From: [Scytonema hofmanni] UTEX 2349
Lineage (GTDB): Bacteria; Cyanobacteriota; Cyanobacteriia; Cyanobacteriales; Nostocaceae
NCBI RefSeq assembly: GCF_000582685.1
Contig: NZ_KK073766.1
Coordinates: 169,327-206,445 of the forward strand
Direction: 5' to 3'
Length of the DNA: 37,119 nt
Below, in pieces: positions 14,250 to 22,500 of this stretch (the first letter of the stretch is position 1; each line of letters opens with the position of its first letter). Under the pieces are notes generated by a model, which had not been told where the DNA came from, searched no databases, and saw only the letters and a list, made by a program, of their open reading frames with translations. A program made the position numbers and the translations under genes.

Positions 14250-15485
14250 TCAAACATTCTCGTTCACGGCAATAAAGGTACTAGGTCGCTCACAAGGCGT
14301 AAAATTATACTTAGGTTTAATTTCTTCATCTGTACTACCTTCAGAGGATTTAGTTAGCAGTACAACCTCAGAGCGGGTATAACCAGTCAACTCATCAAAC
14401 TGAATAATCATATATTGGTAGAGCGCCCAGACATCCGCCATCCGATTGCCAATACCGGAAGATATCTCATCAGGTATAAAAATATTACCGTGCCAAGATA
14501 CCTTAATCCCCTCTTTCTGGAAGTAAGCGTCTATTTCTGGACGAATGTAATCCGCAGTCCCTCCGCAAAACACCAGTTCTTCAATATCCTCATCCATTTT
14601 CGAGCGTAACCACCTGACGATCGCACGCCAATATTCGTCTCTAGCAAGTAATAAAGCCTTAGACATCGACTCTCCATCGAGTTGAATTTCATCACCTTTG
14701 CGCTTGCGCGAGAGTTTCTGCATCACTTGGGAGTCACAACTAACTCCAGCTTCTACCAATACCTGGATAATATTGGGGTTATCAGAGCTTAGTCCCGATA
14801 TCTTGGAAGTAAAATTATTCACCAGCCAAGACATACCAAAACTGCTGGTTATTCCCGCACCAATTGAACCACTCCGAAAGGTGAAAATACTCGCATTGCG
14901 ATAACCAAGCATCACATACATAGAAGCAGGCATATTATTGCCAAGCGATCGCCTACGGTGAAAAAATATCCCACTACCCTCAGAAGCTGCATCATAACGA
15001 AGCATTTTCACCCGCATCTTACCTGCTGGTGTATCAAATCCTCGAAACGCATCCTTTAACCGAACTTGTAACTGTTCCTTGTCTTGCACTTCACCGGGCG
15101 GTAGCAGAATGCTCAAGTAAGCTGCAACATCATTACCTAAATTCAGCTTTTCCTTAGCCAGCCAAAATGCACCACAAATTTTAGGGACTGCTAGTTCGTA
15201 CTTTAGCTCCTTCAGCTGCGATATACCCCCAAATCGACGACGGGCAAGCTCTCCCAAGGCGCAATACTCATCGCCTATTCCTACCCAAGCGCGAGAAGAA
15301 GGACTACCTTCTTGTTGGACGCTCTCAACTGAGGCTTTAGCAACATCCGCTACTTCTGAGTCTAAAAGTAAAACAACAGGCTTTCCTTCTGGATACTCCT
15401 GAACGATAGCTTTGGTTTTACTTGCACCCATGTCAATCGTAATTACTATCTTTTTTACGTCTGTTTTATCCCTAGTTTTGGGCAT
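14250..15485 (-). CDS. Second, divergent actin-family (ParM/Alp-like) ATPase
   Basis: An actin/Hsp70-fold ATPase, probably a filament-forming segregation protein. I choose the ATG at 15485 (MPKTRDKTDVKK, 411 residues). The longer frame adds 76 residues with poor coding character. Motifs: phosphate 1 ITIDMGASKTKAIV at about 14-27, a phosphate 2-like stretch MLGYRNASIFTFRSGSIGAG, and the adenosine loop ELVFCGGTADYIRPEI. It is about 90 residues longer than the ParM-like protein at 7759-8718 and does not resemble it beyond these motifs. Upstream lies a cis block (15855-16049) that is duplicated upstream of the 16650-17228 gene, tying the two genes together. Confidence 0.75.
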   Translation of the reverse strand: MPKTRDKTDVKKIVITIDMGASKTKAIVQEYPEGKPVVLLLDSEVADVAKASVESVQQEGSPSSRAWVGIGDEYCALGELARRRFGGISQLKELKYELAVPKICGAFWLAKEKLNLGNDVAAYLSILLPPGEVQDKEQLQVRLKDAFRGFDTPAGKMRVKMLRYDAASEGSGIFFHRRRSLGNNMPASMYVMLGYRNASIFTFRSGSIGAGITSSFGMSWLVNNFTSKISGLSSDNPNIIQVLVEAGVSCDSQVMQKLSRKRKGDEIQLDGESMSKALLLARDEYWRAIVRWLRSKMDEDIEELVFCGGTADYIRPEIDAYFQKEGIKVSWHGNIFIPDEISSGIGNRMADVWALYQYMIIQFDELTGYTRSEVVLLTKSSEGSTDEEIKPKYNFTPCERPSTFIAVNENV

Positions 15486-15854
15486 ATCTTTATCTTTATT
15501 AACTTTTACTATCGTTCCTAATTTAACCGAAATGGGAAAAATACTGTGGTTCAAAACACTTTCTTTACAGGGTTTAACAGCTTTTTTACATACAAAGTGC
15601 GTAGAGTAAAAACTATTACGGTGATGTTCTTCGATGGCGCAACTGATAATGAACAGAGCATCCGTACTGAACTCCCTCCATTGAGTAGAGAGTCCACTGC
15701 AAAGTGCCAGCAAGCAATTTCAAATTACCAAAAGGCTAACTGAAGTACCTCCATAGCACTAAGACTAAATCAAAACCGTAAATTCTAAGTACATTAAGGT
15801 ATGAAACATTGCTTTAATACACGCTGATCAAAACACCTCCTAAATCATGACTAA

Positions 15855-16049
15855 ATTACCCCAATCACACCCTAATTCTGTATCAACTAAAAGTTGAATT
15901 ATTAAACAAAATTAGCCTTTTGCCTGTAATTCAAACAATGCGATTCTCATCATCACACCCCGTATTACCTCAACCGTCCCCGCAATTACCCCAGTAAAAA
16001 GTATCGCAATTTGCAGTCTTGTACGATAACAAGGTATGTCACATGGGGT
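15855..16049. repeat. Cis block 1 (AATTACCCCA sites), upstream of the actin-like gene
   Basis: Contains AATTACCCCAATCACAC from 15855, AATTACCCCA at 15984-15993, and AACAAGGTATGT at 16028-16039 followed by CACATGGGGT, which is the same TGGGGT core inverted. The same ordered set appears at 17311-17620. It lies 370-565 bp upstream of the actin-like start, in a 1.16-kb gap. Candidate operator or centromere. Confidence 0.55.
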
Positions 16050-16123
16050 CAATTACATATTTGCTTTGCTGTCAAATTTTTGATTGTAGCTTTTACAGAT
16101 GAGATATATGAAATGATTATTCT

Positions 16124-16160
16124 AGGCGATCGCACCTCTAAAAATAGAATGCGATCGCCT
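16124..16160. repeat. Paired HIP1 palindrome
   Basis: AGGCGATCGCA (16124-16134) and TGCGATCGCCT (16150-16160) form a perfect 11-bp inverted repeat, each arm containing the cyanobacterial HIP1 octamer. It could fold as a hairpin but has no T-run. Confidence 0.6.
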
Positions 16161-16229
16161 TTCCAGTTCCGTCAAATTCCAGAATTTTTTTCACAACAGT
16201 ACCTTCTGCTGATTGGAGGAGCCAGCTTA

Positions 16230-16316
16230 ATGGCAACAATCGAACAGTCAGCCAACGGAGCAACATTTGCTCAAAGTGCCCTCTCAGTTCTGATTGATGC
16301 GAATATAGAAAATTGA
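16230..16316 (+). CDS. Candidate small protein, 28 residues
   Basis: A short frame (MATIEQSANGATFAQSALSV at the start) with an unusually good ribosome binding site: GGAGGAG lies nine bases before the ATG. It could be a real small protein or a remnant N-terminus of a lost gene. I do not recognise it. It lies between the two cis blocks, in the gap between the actin-like gene and the adaptor candidate, and faces the other way. Confidence 0.3.
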   Translation: MATIEQSANGATFAQSALSVLIDANIEN

Positions 16317-16470
16317 CATCGTCACTTACATGAAAGAAATTAGGTAGGCTAAAAACCTTTGCCTGATTCGTGGGCGAACCTTCGGTTCAATGCTCTATTC
16401 CAACAAGTGGCTTGTACTACAAGTTATACTCTCCCAACAGTTAGCTGCGCTCAGTCGAGAAGTGAAAAGC

Positions 16471-16537
16471 ATCTCTTGGGAACAGCGCCCATTACGCGAT
16501 GCCTGCGGCGGGCGTAGCTCATCGCACTCCAAGAGAT
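16471..16537. repeat. Nested palindromic interspersed repeat
   Basis: Outer arms ATCTCTTGG (16471-16479) and CCAAGAGAT (16529-16537) are perfect. Inner arms are GCGATG (16496-16501) and CATCGC (16520-16525) around the CCTGCGGCGGGCGTAG core, which is common in cyanobacterial intergenic DNA. The remaining DNA between 16317 and 16649 shows no convincing gene. A T7 run follows at about 16609. Confidence 0.6.
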
Positions 16538-16649
16538 ATTGCCCACAACGACCAACACGATAAGGGCAGGGACTTAAGCTAGTATCACAAGCGAAGGCAG
16601 AGAGTACACTTTTTTTCCAACACGTAACACCCATATCCTAATAATCCGT

Positions 16650-17228
16650 TCATGCTAGATGAAATCCTGCATCAACTTCTATTTCTGCCTTAGCAATTGG
16701 GTCATCCTCGTCATCATTAAAAAATCCATCATCTTCAGAATCTTGTTCCAAAATATTGGATCTGGCTGGTTCTGAAATAACAGGTAACAAGTCAGGACTT
16801 GGCCCAGTGGAATCAAAAAAAGAAACGGAAGGGGGAACCAAATTAGCTGAAATAGGAGCTATTTCTACGCCATTAGTTCCAATTGTTGGTTCTAAGTCAA
16901 TTGCACCTTGTGAGAAAACTCCACTATGAGGATTAACAAGAACTACCTGGGGCAACCCCTCCATCCCAAACGTCCGTTTCATCTTTACTATCTGAACTTC
17001 AAGTTGCGCGATCGCATCATGGAGGGCTGACTGCAATTCAACACCAGATACCCCCGCAGCAGATAGCGCAAACGGTAGGTAATACGCCCGCAGAGCCTCA
17101 CATACTAACTCAGTTTGCCCTCGCTTCTTTGACTGGAGATAGCTAATTACTATACCGTCCTCCGTATCTTTATTCCGCATGATTCGTGCCAATTCAACAG
17201 AATCAACAGGCTTACTCGTTCTTGCCAT
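16650..17228 (-). CDS. Putative DNA-binding adaptor of the second actin-like system
   Basis: I choose the ATG at 17228 (MARTSKPVDS, 192 residues), which has a good ribosome binding site (AAGTAAGGG) ahead. Residues 26-55 (VISYLQSKKRGQTELVCEAL, then RAYYLP) resemble the short strand-helix-helix of ParR-type or other ribbon-helix-helix plasmid proteins. A middle helix follows, then a proline-rich linker. The C-terminal quarter is strongly acidic (SEDDGFFNDDEDD). It lies upstream of the actin-like gene in the same direction, and both are preceded by the same repeat block, so it may be its centromere-binding partner. The gene order (adaptor first, 1.16-kb gap) differs from canonical parMR. Function is inference. 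Confidence 0.6.
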   Translation of the reverse strand: MARTSKPVDSVELARIMRNKDTEDGIVISYLQSKKRGQTELVCEALRAYYLPFALSAAGVSGVELQSALHDAIAQLEVQIVKMKRTFGMEGLPQVVLVNPHSGVFSQGAIDLEPTIGTNGVEIAPISANLVPPSVSFFDSTGPSPDLLPVISEPARSNILEQDSEDDGFFNDDEDDPIAKAEIEVDAGFHLA

Positions 17229-17310
17229 ACCCTTACTTCTATATAATCTGCAAACCAAGCTTTTCAGTAAGCTATTTGTCAATACTCTTACTTTAACCAC
17301 ACTGTAGGAG

Positions 17311-17620
17311 AACTTACCCCCGTATTTACTCCTAACTACCCCAATTCACACACTAATTACCCCAATCAATTGAAAATCAGGTCTAATTTTTTAAATAAAA
17401 ATATGTTGTTAACTGATAAATAAACTCTCACAATTCCCATGATTGAGGTGTTTTGAGGGCAAATTAACCCAACTATTTTAGCATTACTTCAAACATCAAT
17501 CGTCTTGGAACAAAACTCTACAACCCTCTCTGCCTAAGAATTTGCATCAGTCCCGTTCCACAGTAAACTATTGCTGTTGTCGCACAAACCAGAACTAAAA
17601 CAAGGTATGTTCAATGGGGT
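17311..17620. repeat. Cis block 2 (AATTACCCCA sites), upstream of the adaptor candidate
   Basis: Contains CTTACCCCC near 17313, AACTACCCCAATTCACAC from 17334, AATTACCCCAAT at 17355-17366, and AACAAGGTATGT at 17599-17610 followed by TCAATGGGGT. This repeats the order found at 15855-16049. The AACAAGGTATGT 12-mer is identical in both. The region to 17743 also has to hold promoters of the divergent adaptor and mobC genes, and possibly an origin of transfer, but I cannot locate a nic site. Confidence 0.55.
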
Positions 17621-17743
17621 TATTTTATTCTTATATTATTCGCAATAAATTAGATTAATTGACAATATATTCAATACAATTGTTTATCATGTAGTTATAA
17701 TAAATACTACTTCCGTTTTTATTTACTTTTTGATGACTAAGGT

Positions 17744-18100
17744 ATGGTAAATGACCCCGTAAAGCGAACTAAATCCATCAAGGTATACCTCTTTGAGGAA
17801 GAGAAAACTACCATTGAGGAAAAAGCGATCGCCACAGGGGTAACTGCATCTGAGTATTTACGTTCCTGTGGATTAAGGCGGGTACTAACGGCAAAACCGT
17901 CTGCCGACTTGATAACTATCCGCGCTACTGCTGGAAACCTTAAAAGCGAACTGATGATGTTATCTCACTTAGCGAAAAAAACAAACAACCAGCAAATTTT
18001 GGATACTGTCAATAATGCGATCGCATTTGTAGATCAGACCATCGCAGCTGCATTTAACATAGACGTTCCAGATAAATCACCCTCAAGCCAAGATAAATAA
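17744..18100 (+). CDS. MobC-like relaxosome accessory protein
   Basis: A 118-residue basic/helical protein placed directly before the relaxase, as MobC-type accessory proteins are. Residues 10-45 (KSIKVYLFEEEKTTIEEKAI, then GVTASEYLRSCGLRR) have the ribbon-helix-helix pattern of mobilisation proteins: a strand, a helix with KA, then an S-x-Y-L-R helix. The middle (TIRATAGNLKSELMML) matches the helical region common in MobC proteins. It would bind the origin of transfer and help the relaxase open DNA. The ATG at 17744 follows the weak purine stretch ACTAAGGT. The gap to the relaxase start is 42 bp. Confidence 0.8.
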   Translation: MVNDPVKRTKSIKVYLFEEEKTTIEEKAIATGVTASEYLRSCGLRRVLTAKPSADLITIRATAGNLKSELMMLSHLAKKTNNQQILDTVNNAIAFVDQTIAAAFNIDVPDKSPSSQDK

Positions 18101-18142
18101 GGCATTGTAGGTTCTACAGCCCCCACTTTCAACTGTCTCAAT

Positions 18143-19651
18143 TTGATTCCCGTCATCTATAAAAAACCCAATTTTCTCGACACGCTCAAGTATGTCTTGG
18201 GGAAAGATGATGCTGCGATTGTCGATACTAATATGATGGGAACAAACCCCGATGAATTCAACCAGCAGTTTCTCAACATCAAGTACACCAAAAAAGCAGT
18301 TAAACGGCAGTGTGCCCACCTCATTATCTCGATAGCACACCGCCACAACTACCACGAGCATTTATCGGACAGGCAATACAGCTATGTAGCAAGAGAATAT
18401 CTCAAGGATATGGGATACTTGCCCAAGGAAGAATCATCTGTAGCAGCTACGAGTCAGTTCGTTGCAGTACGCCACCACGATCGCGACCACGAACACCTGC
18501 ACATAATTGCTTCCCGAATTCGGTTAGATGGCAGTTTAGTTAATGATTCCTATGATTATTTCAACTCCCAAGTCTCAACTAGACGCATCGCGGCGGAACT
18601 AGGATTAGAAGTAACTCCGACAACAAATGAAGCCGTCGCCTCTAAGTTAGAGCAAGAGTACGGGATAATTACACTCAGCAGCCCCAATCGATCAAAAAGC
18701 ATCAGAGCAGTCAACAGTAAGCACAAAACCCCAACAAGTAAGGACATTATTCGCCAAGCAATAGGAGAAGCCATTAAGGATAGTCCCACCGTCTCTACGT
18801 TCATTGAACGCCTGGAGGAAAACAACATTGGGGTATTGCCTAAGATGCGGGGAGAGGAACTACTAGGCTTTACCTACATCCACAATGATGTAAAAATCGC
18901 TGGTTATCAAGTATACAAACCTTATAGCTGGAACAAACTGCGGTCTGAATATGGAATAATATACGACCCAGATAAAGATAAAGAAGTAATTCAACAAGCT
19001 CAAGCGAAAGCAATTAACCGCATAAACTACAACTATACAAGTAATAATGATTACTGGTATAGTGATCAACCCACTAGTAGTAGTACAAGTGATAGCAATG
19101 GCGATACCGATAGTAACTCCAAAATATTTACTAGCACAAAAGTACTAAATAGTAATTATGCAGATCAAATTTCGACAATACAACCAAAATTAGAAGATAA
19201 ACCCACGTTGGAAGCAAATAAGGTTAAGAAAAAAGTACAGCCGTATCTCAAGGAACAGCACCCACAACAGGATATTTCAGAAGAAAACCGTTTATCCACT
19301 ACTCAACAAATCCTGCAAGAGCAATCTTCCCCTACTTCCTCTTTTCATAACCTTCTCCCTTCTAAGCTCAAACATCTGCCTTCTACAATCACTGACTATA
19401 TGCTTGTTACCAATAATTTCCGTATTAAGGGACGGGAGTTGAGCGCTAGCTTAGATGGCAATATTCTGACTGTTTACCGTCATGGGGATAATACTCCTGT
19501 GATGCAAACCTGCTATAGTCAGGGAAACTGGTACGAAGAGATACCAACTCGACTAACAACAAACGAAATCGAGCAGATTGAAAGCTTGCGTATTTTTACC
19601 CAACAAGCGTTAATGAATAAATCGCAAGCGCAAAGAGGCATTGAGCAATAG
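18143..19651 (+). CDS. Relaxase/mobilisation nuclease
   Basis: Nicks plasmid DNA at the origin of transfer and leads the strand into a recipient. The start is a TTG at 18143 (MIPVIYKK). There is no nearby ATG that keeps the N-terminal catalytic region. Tyr17 (LKYVLGKDDAAIVDTN) is a candidate nucleophile, and the metal-binding motif is HHDRDHEHLHI at 111-121, within the relaxase domain of about 1-260. Residues 300-400 are a Ser/Asn/Gln-rich linker. The last 100 residues (NFRIKGRELSASLDGNILTV) form a small beta-rich module also suggested at the end of the large protein at 22470-28241. At 502 residues it carries no helicase or primase domain. Confidence 0.88.
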   Translation: MIPVIYKKPNFLDTLKYVLGKDDAAIVDTNMMGTNPDEFNQQFLNIKYTKKAVKRQCAHLIISIAHRHNYHEHLSDRQYSYVAREYLKDMGYLPKEESSVAATSQFVAVRHHDRDHEHLHIIASRIRLDGSLVNDSYDYFNSQVSTRRIAAELGLEVTPTTNEAVASKLEQEYGIITLSSPNRSKSIRAVNSKHKTPTSKDIIRQAIGEAIKDSPTVSTFIERLEENNIGVLPKMRGEELLGFTYIHNDVKIAGYQVYKPYSWNKLRSEYGIIYDPDKDKEVIQQAQAKAINRINYNYTSNNDYWYSDQPTSSSTSDSNGDTDSNSKIFTSTKVLNSNYADQISTIQPKLEDKPTLEANKVKKKVQPYLKEQHPQQDISEENRLSTTQQILQEQSSPTSSFHNLLPSKLKHLPSTITDYMLVTNNFRIKGRELSASLDGNILTVYRHGDNTPVMQTCYSQGNWYEEIPTRLTTNEIEQIESLRIFTQQALMNKSQAQRGIEQ

Positions 19652-19950
19652 TAAATCTGTTGGTAGAGAAAACTTAATCCACAGTGCCTCTGTGACTGTG
19701 GGTAGATACAAAGTCGTTGGAAATTACTATCGTCGTCTTTACGAAGTGTTCAAATTTGAATACTTCGTAGAAACGATGTCTTGCTCAGGTGCAAAAATCC
19801 TAATATCGTTTATCTCGCCGATAACTCCATAGGAAATAACTCCTCCTTGTTTTAGCTATATAAAAATTATATTTGATACCAAAAATGCACCAATTTATCG
19901 TGTGTTATGGGAGGAATGTTCTGACACTGTTGAAAACCAGAGTGCAATAG
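19652..19950. repeat. Intergenic region with a 30-bp near-perfect palindrome
   Basis: Positions 19740-19769 (TACGAAGTGTTCAAA then TTTGAATACTTCGTA) form a palindrome with one mismatch in 15 pairs. Pairing can extend outward to 19733-19776 with one mismatch and one G-U pair. There is no T-run. It lies 89 bp after the relaxase gene. I see no gene here. Confidence 0.55.
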
Positions 19951-20418
19951 TTATTGGGGCAAGGCATCTAATGTGGAGTTTACTGTTGAGTTGAAGAGCG
20001 TGGTTGCTTGACGGATTATGCGGGGATCGTTTACTTGACGGAGCGAGCAACCAGCTTGCTCGAACTTGTATCGAGTTTGAGCTGATGCGTCTGGATCAGG
20101 AGCTGCATAAACCACATGTCGTGTACCTGCCTGAATCAAGTTAGTTGTACAGTCCCCCATATGTTCGCCCGGTCCTCCGGGAGTGCGTTTTCCACATGGC
20201 TCTACTGTTGTATATATGATGTCGTCCGGAAGAACTGGGATAGCAGAGAGTTCGATCTGACGCAGAAGTACATATTCGGAATGCTTGCCATCGTTACAAC
20301 TGATTCCTTCAGCCATAATGTTTCCTTGTCGTACCAAGCACGAACTCACCACTCCGCCCGTGTCGTCGGATTGATCCGCAATGGTGAATAGATGTTCAAA
20401 TATCTCTTTCTCTGTCAT
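19951..20418 (-). CDS. Cytidine-deaminase-fold protein, RibD-like
   Basis: A zinc-dependent deaminase of the CDA/RibD superfamily. Zinc ligands and proton shuttle are visible: H46-S-E48, then PC at 74-75 within TVEPCGKRTPGG, then Cys90 in GDC. The loop after the PC motif and the strand RHVVYAAPDPD resemble the deaminase domain of RibD (pyrimidine deaminase). The reductase domain is absent and the protein has only 155 residues, so riboflavin synthesis is not implied; the substrate is unknown. I choose the ATG at 20418. A GTG at 20427 adds three residues. It stands alone on the minus strand between the relaxase and the IS element. Confidence 0.75.
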   Translation of the reverse strand: MTEKEIFEHLFTIADQSDDTGGVVSSCLVRQGNIMAEGISCNDGKHSEYVLLRQIELSAIPVLPDDIIYTTVEPCGKRTPGGPGEHMGDCTTNLIQAGTRHVVYAAPDPDASAQTRYKFEQAGCSLRQVNDPRIIRQATTLFNSTVNSTLDALPQ

Positions 20419-20427
20419 AAGAACCAC

Positions 20428-20561
20428 TCTCTAGTTGGGATGCTCTCATACATTATCGCTGTGGAAATATCTACGGTTATCGCAGAGTTAAAAGTAGCCA
20501 CTAAAGGATAGCCATAGCACGTCTCGAAAATATCCTTCTACCCGATACCCCTGCTCTGTAG
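20428..20561. other. Gap between deaminase and IS element
   Basis: This 134-bp stretch presumably holds the deaminase promoter. A 23-codon frame (MLSYIIAVEISTV) is not convincing. Its end (CTGCTCTGTAG) shows no target duplication with the DNA on the far side of the IS (TGGAAGAGTT). Confidence 0.4.
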
Positions 20562-20614
20562 GGGAGCAACGCGATTTGGTGAGGTGGGGCAAAAAAGGTG
20601 CGATCGCTAAAAAT
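20562..20614 (+). repeat. IS left terminal inverted repeat
   Basis: A perfect 53-bp inverted match to 22448-22500. It includes the HIP1 octamer GCGATCGC near its inner end. Confidence 0.9.
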
Positions 20615-20784
20615 CTTCTTCAGTACAAATTAACTATTGACTACCCATTAATCAGTATTAGTACTTATTATGAGTTGCATAAGATTTTAATATGTGAAGA
20701 TAATCTTTTTTTTTGTACCAAAAAAAAAGGTAGGATTCCCTTTGGAGTAAAGGTTTTGATATTTAATCAAAACAAAAACAGAGA

Positions 20785-21660
20785 ATGCCTACGATGAAAT
20801 ATTCTACCTTCGATTTAAGCAAATCATTAGAACACTTTCAAGAAAAAGTTACGAAACTTTTAGAATTAACAAATATCCCAGAATTTGATGGACAAGCTTT
20901 AAAAGTACGTGAAGGAAAAATTCGGGAATCTGCGTTAATTCTAGCGGGAGAATGCATTGCTTTATTACTTCATAATCTGTCTAAATCTCAAGATTTTTTA
21001 GATAAAGCAATGCAGCAGACACAAGGTTGGTGGCATGATAAAACACAAAAACACGGTTATAAACAGCGACAAGTATTAACAGTCGGTAATGTCGAAGTTA
21101 CCTTAAAATTACCATATGTAGTTGAACGACAAAATCAACCAAATAAAGATAAAACATCTTTGCACGAAGGATTTTTTCCATTCTTACAATATTTAGGAAT
21201 GTCTGAGGGTTTAACTCCTATTGTTTTATCAACGGTTGCCCAATATGGTGCAATTGCTGGTTCGTTTGAAGCTGCACGTACAACACTAATTGATTGGGGA
21301 ATAAATATTAGTTTAAAACGAATAGAACGTCTAACATATTATTTTGGTCAATTAGGATTAGATTTACGTAATAACAAGTTGAATGATTTAAAATATGGTA
21401 ATTTACTTACCTTAAATACTCTTAAAGACCAACGTGTTGTAATTGCTGTAGACGGTGGGCGTACACGTATCCGGATTAATAAAAAAGGGAGACGTAAGAT
21501 AAAAACTAATCGTAGAGGCTTTACAGCAGAGTGGATTGAGCCAAAGTTATTAACTATTTATGTAGTGAATGAACAAGGTAAAAAAATCAAAACTGGAGAT
21601 ATTCCTATTACCAATGATGGAACATATGAAGGGTATGAAGGATTTTTACAAATACTATAA
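20785..21660 (+). CDS. ISKra4-like transposase, N-terminal part
   Basis: The first 291 residues of an ISKra4-type transposase. Features: an N-terminal helical region, WWHDKTQKHGYKQRQVLT, then NVEVTLKLPYVV, and a catalytic-core beginning with VVIAVDGGRTRIRIN, the first Asp of the DDE core. The frame stops at TAA 21658-21660 after GFLQIL. The next codon opens a second frame with the continuation of the same fold. Changing only the first base of the stop (TAA to GAA) would restore a continuous protein, so this is a nonsense mutation or a programmed readthrough point. Confidence 0.85.
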   Translation: MPTMKYSTFDLSKSLEHFQEKVTKLLELTNIPEFDGQALKVREGKIRESALILAGECIALLLHNLSKSQDFLDKAMQQTQGWWHDKTQKHGYKQRQVLTVGNVEVTLKLPYVVERQNQPNKDKTSLHEGFFPFLQYLGMSEGLTPIVLSTVAQYGAIAGSFEAARTTLIDWGINISLKRIERLTYYFGQLGLDLRNNKLNDLKYGNLLTLNTLKDQRVVIAVDGGRTRIRINKKGRRKIKTNRRGFTAEWIEPKLLTIYVVNEQGKKIKTGDIPITNDGTYEGYEGFLQIL

Positions 21661-22248
21661 ATGTACTTGATTCATTTAGGGATTAGTCAGGCGAAGCAAG
21701 TCTTATTAATTGCTGACGGGGCTGAATGGATTTGGAAACATATTCCACCTTTATTAAAAAAGTTAGCCTGCTCAACTGAAACGTATCAACTATTAGATTT
21801 TTATCATGCAGCAGAGCATTTACAAAACTTTGCCGATGCTGCTTTTAGCACAAATAATGAGCGTCAAGAGTGGTTTAAAAAGGCTCGGACAAGCTTAAAG
21901 AAAGGTCATGCCTTAGATTTAATCAGAAATATGGACGAGTTTATATTATCTGCTACTGGAGAACGCTGTAAAACTTTAGTACGAGAACGAAATTATATTT
22001 TAAAAGCTTACCGCCGCCGGCTTTTAAAATATAACGAAGTGGCGTTTCAAAAACTTCCTCTTGGCAGTGGTGCAGTTGAAAGTTTAATTCGTCAAGTCGT
22101 TAACTTACGGATGAAAGGAAACGGTAAATTTTGGTTAAAAAATAATGCTGAAATTATGTTACATCTTCGCTGCCAATGGATAGCTGGAAGCTGGAATAAT
22201 TTTTGTGATTCTATCTTAAATTCATTGATTAAGCCGAAAGCAGCTTAA
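21661..22248 (+). CDS. ISKra4-like transposase, C-terminal part
   Basis: The second half of the transposase, 195 residues. It begins with an ATG immediately after the TAA of the first half, in the same frame. It carries the remaining core: LLIADGAEWIWKHIPPLL with the second Asp, LLDFYHAAEHLQNFA, and LPLGSGAVESLIRQVVNLRM, where the Glu (GSGAVE) is the likely third catalytic residue. If the stop is absolute, the two halves would have to act as separate chains. Reinitiation at TAAATG is possible. Confidence 0.85.
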   Translation: MYLIHLGISQAKQVLLIADGAEWIWKHIPPLLKKLACSTETYQLLDFYHAAEHLQNFADAAFSTNNERQEWFKKARTSLKKGHALDLIRNMDEFILSATGERCKTLVRERNYILKAYRRRLLKYNEVAFQKLPLGSGAVESLIRQVVNLRMKGNGKFWLKNNAEIMLHLRCQWIAGSWNNFCDSILNSLIKPKAA

Positions 22249-22447
22249 AATATTTTATACCTTGATACAGGTTTTAATCGATTTGTTGCTGCAATTAATA
22301 CCAAGTAATCAAGCTCTGTTGGAGATTTTTTTTAAAAATAATAGTCAAATGACTTGTCAGTAATCTTTTTGAGATATCTCATAAAGATCATTTATCCTGC
22401 CAATCAGTATGTTTAGTGCAAATAAAATCACTTTGTACTTAAATATT

Positions 22448-22500
22448 ATTTTTAGCGATCGCACCTTTTTTGCCCCACCTCACCAAATCGCGTTGCTCCC
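22448..22500 (-). repeat. IS right terminal inverted repeat
   Basis: The perfect inverted partner of 20562-20614. The TTG start of the giant reading frame (22470) and its first ten codons lie inside it. Confidence 0.9.

Larger units (their letters stand above)
20562..22500 (+). mobile_element. ISKra4-like insertion sequence with 53-bp perfect ends
   Basis: The terminal inverted repeats (20562-20614 and 22448-22500) are identical over 53 bp and begin GGGAGCAACGCGATTTGGTG. The 1,939-bp element carries one transposase split into two frames. No target-site duplication is visible. The right end reaches into the reading frame of the giant protein, which it appears to have truncated. Confidence 0.85.

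Noticed and set aside
15486..15713. 76-residue N-terminal extension of the second actin-like protein
   Set aside because: The extension is compositionally unlike the rest, and the actin phosphate 1 motif sits at the normal distance from the ATG at 15485.
16011..16229. Longer upstream extension of the small plus-strand frame
   Set aside because: It crosses the cis block and the HIP1 palindrome. Only the last 29 codons have a ribosome binding site.
16395..16634. 79-codon minus-strand frame
   Set aside because: It runs through the nested palindromic repeat and is Cys/Ser-rich without domain character.
16400..16640. Structured RNA such as 6S or a tracr-type RNA
   Set aside because: The region has palindromes and a T-run, but the order of stems matches no RNA that I know. 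The core is a common intergenic repeat.
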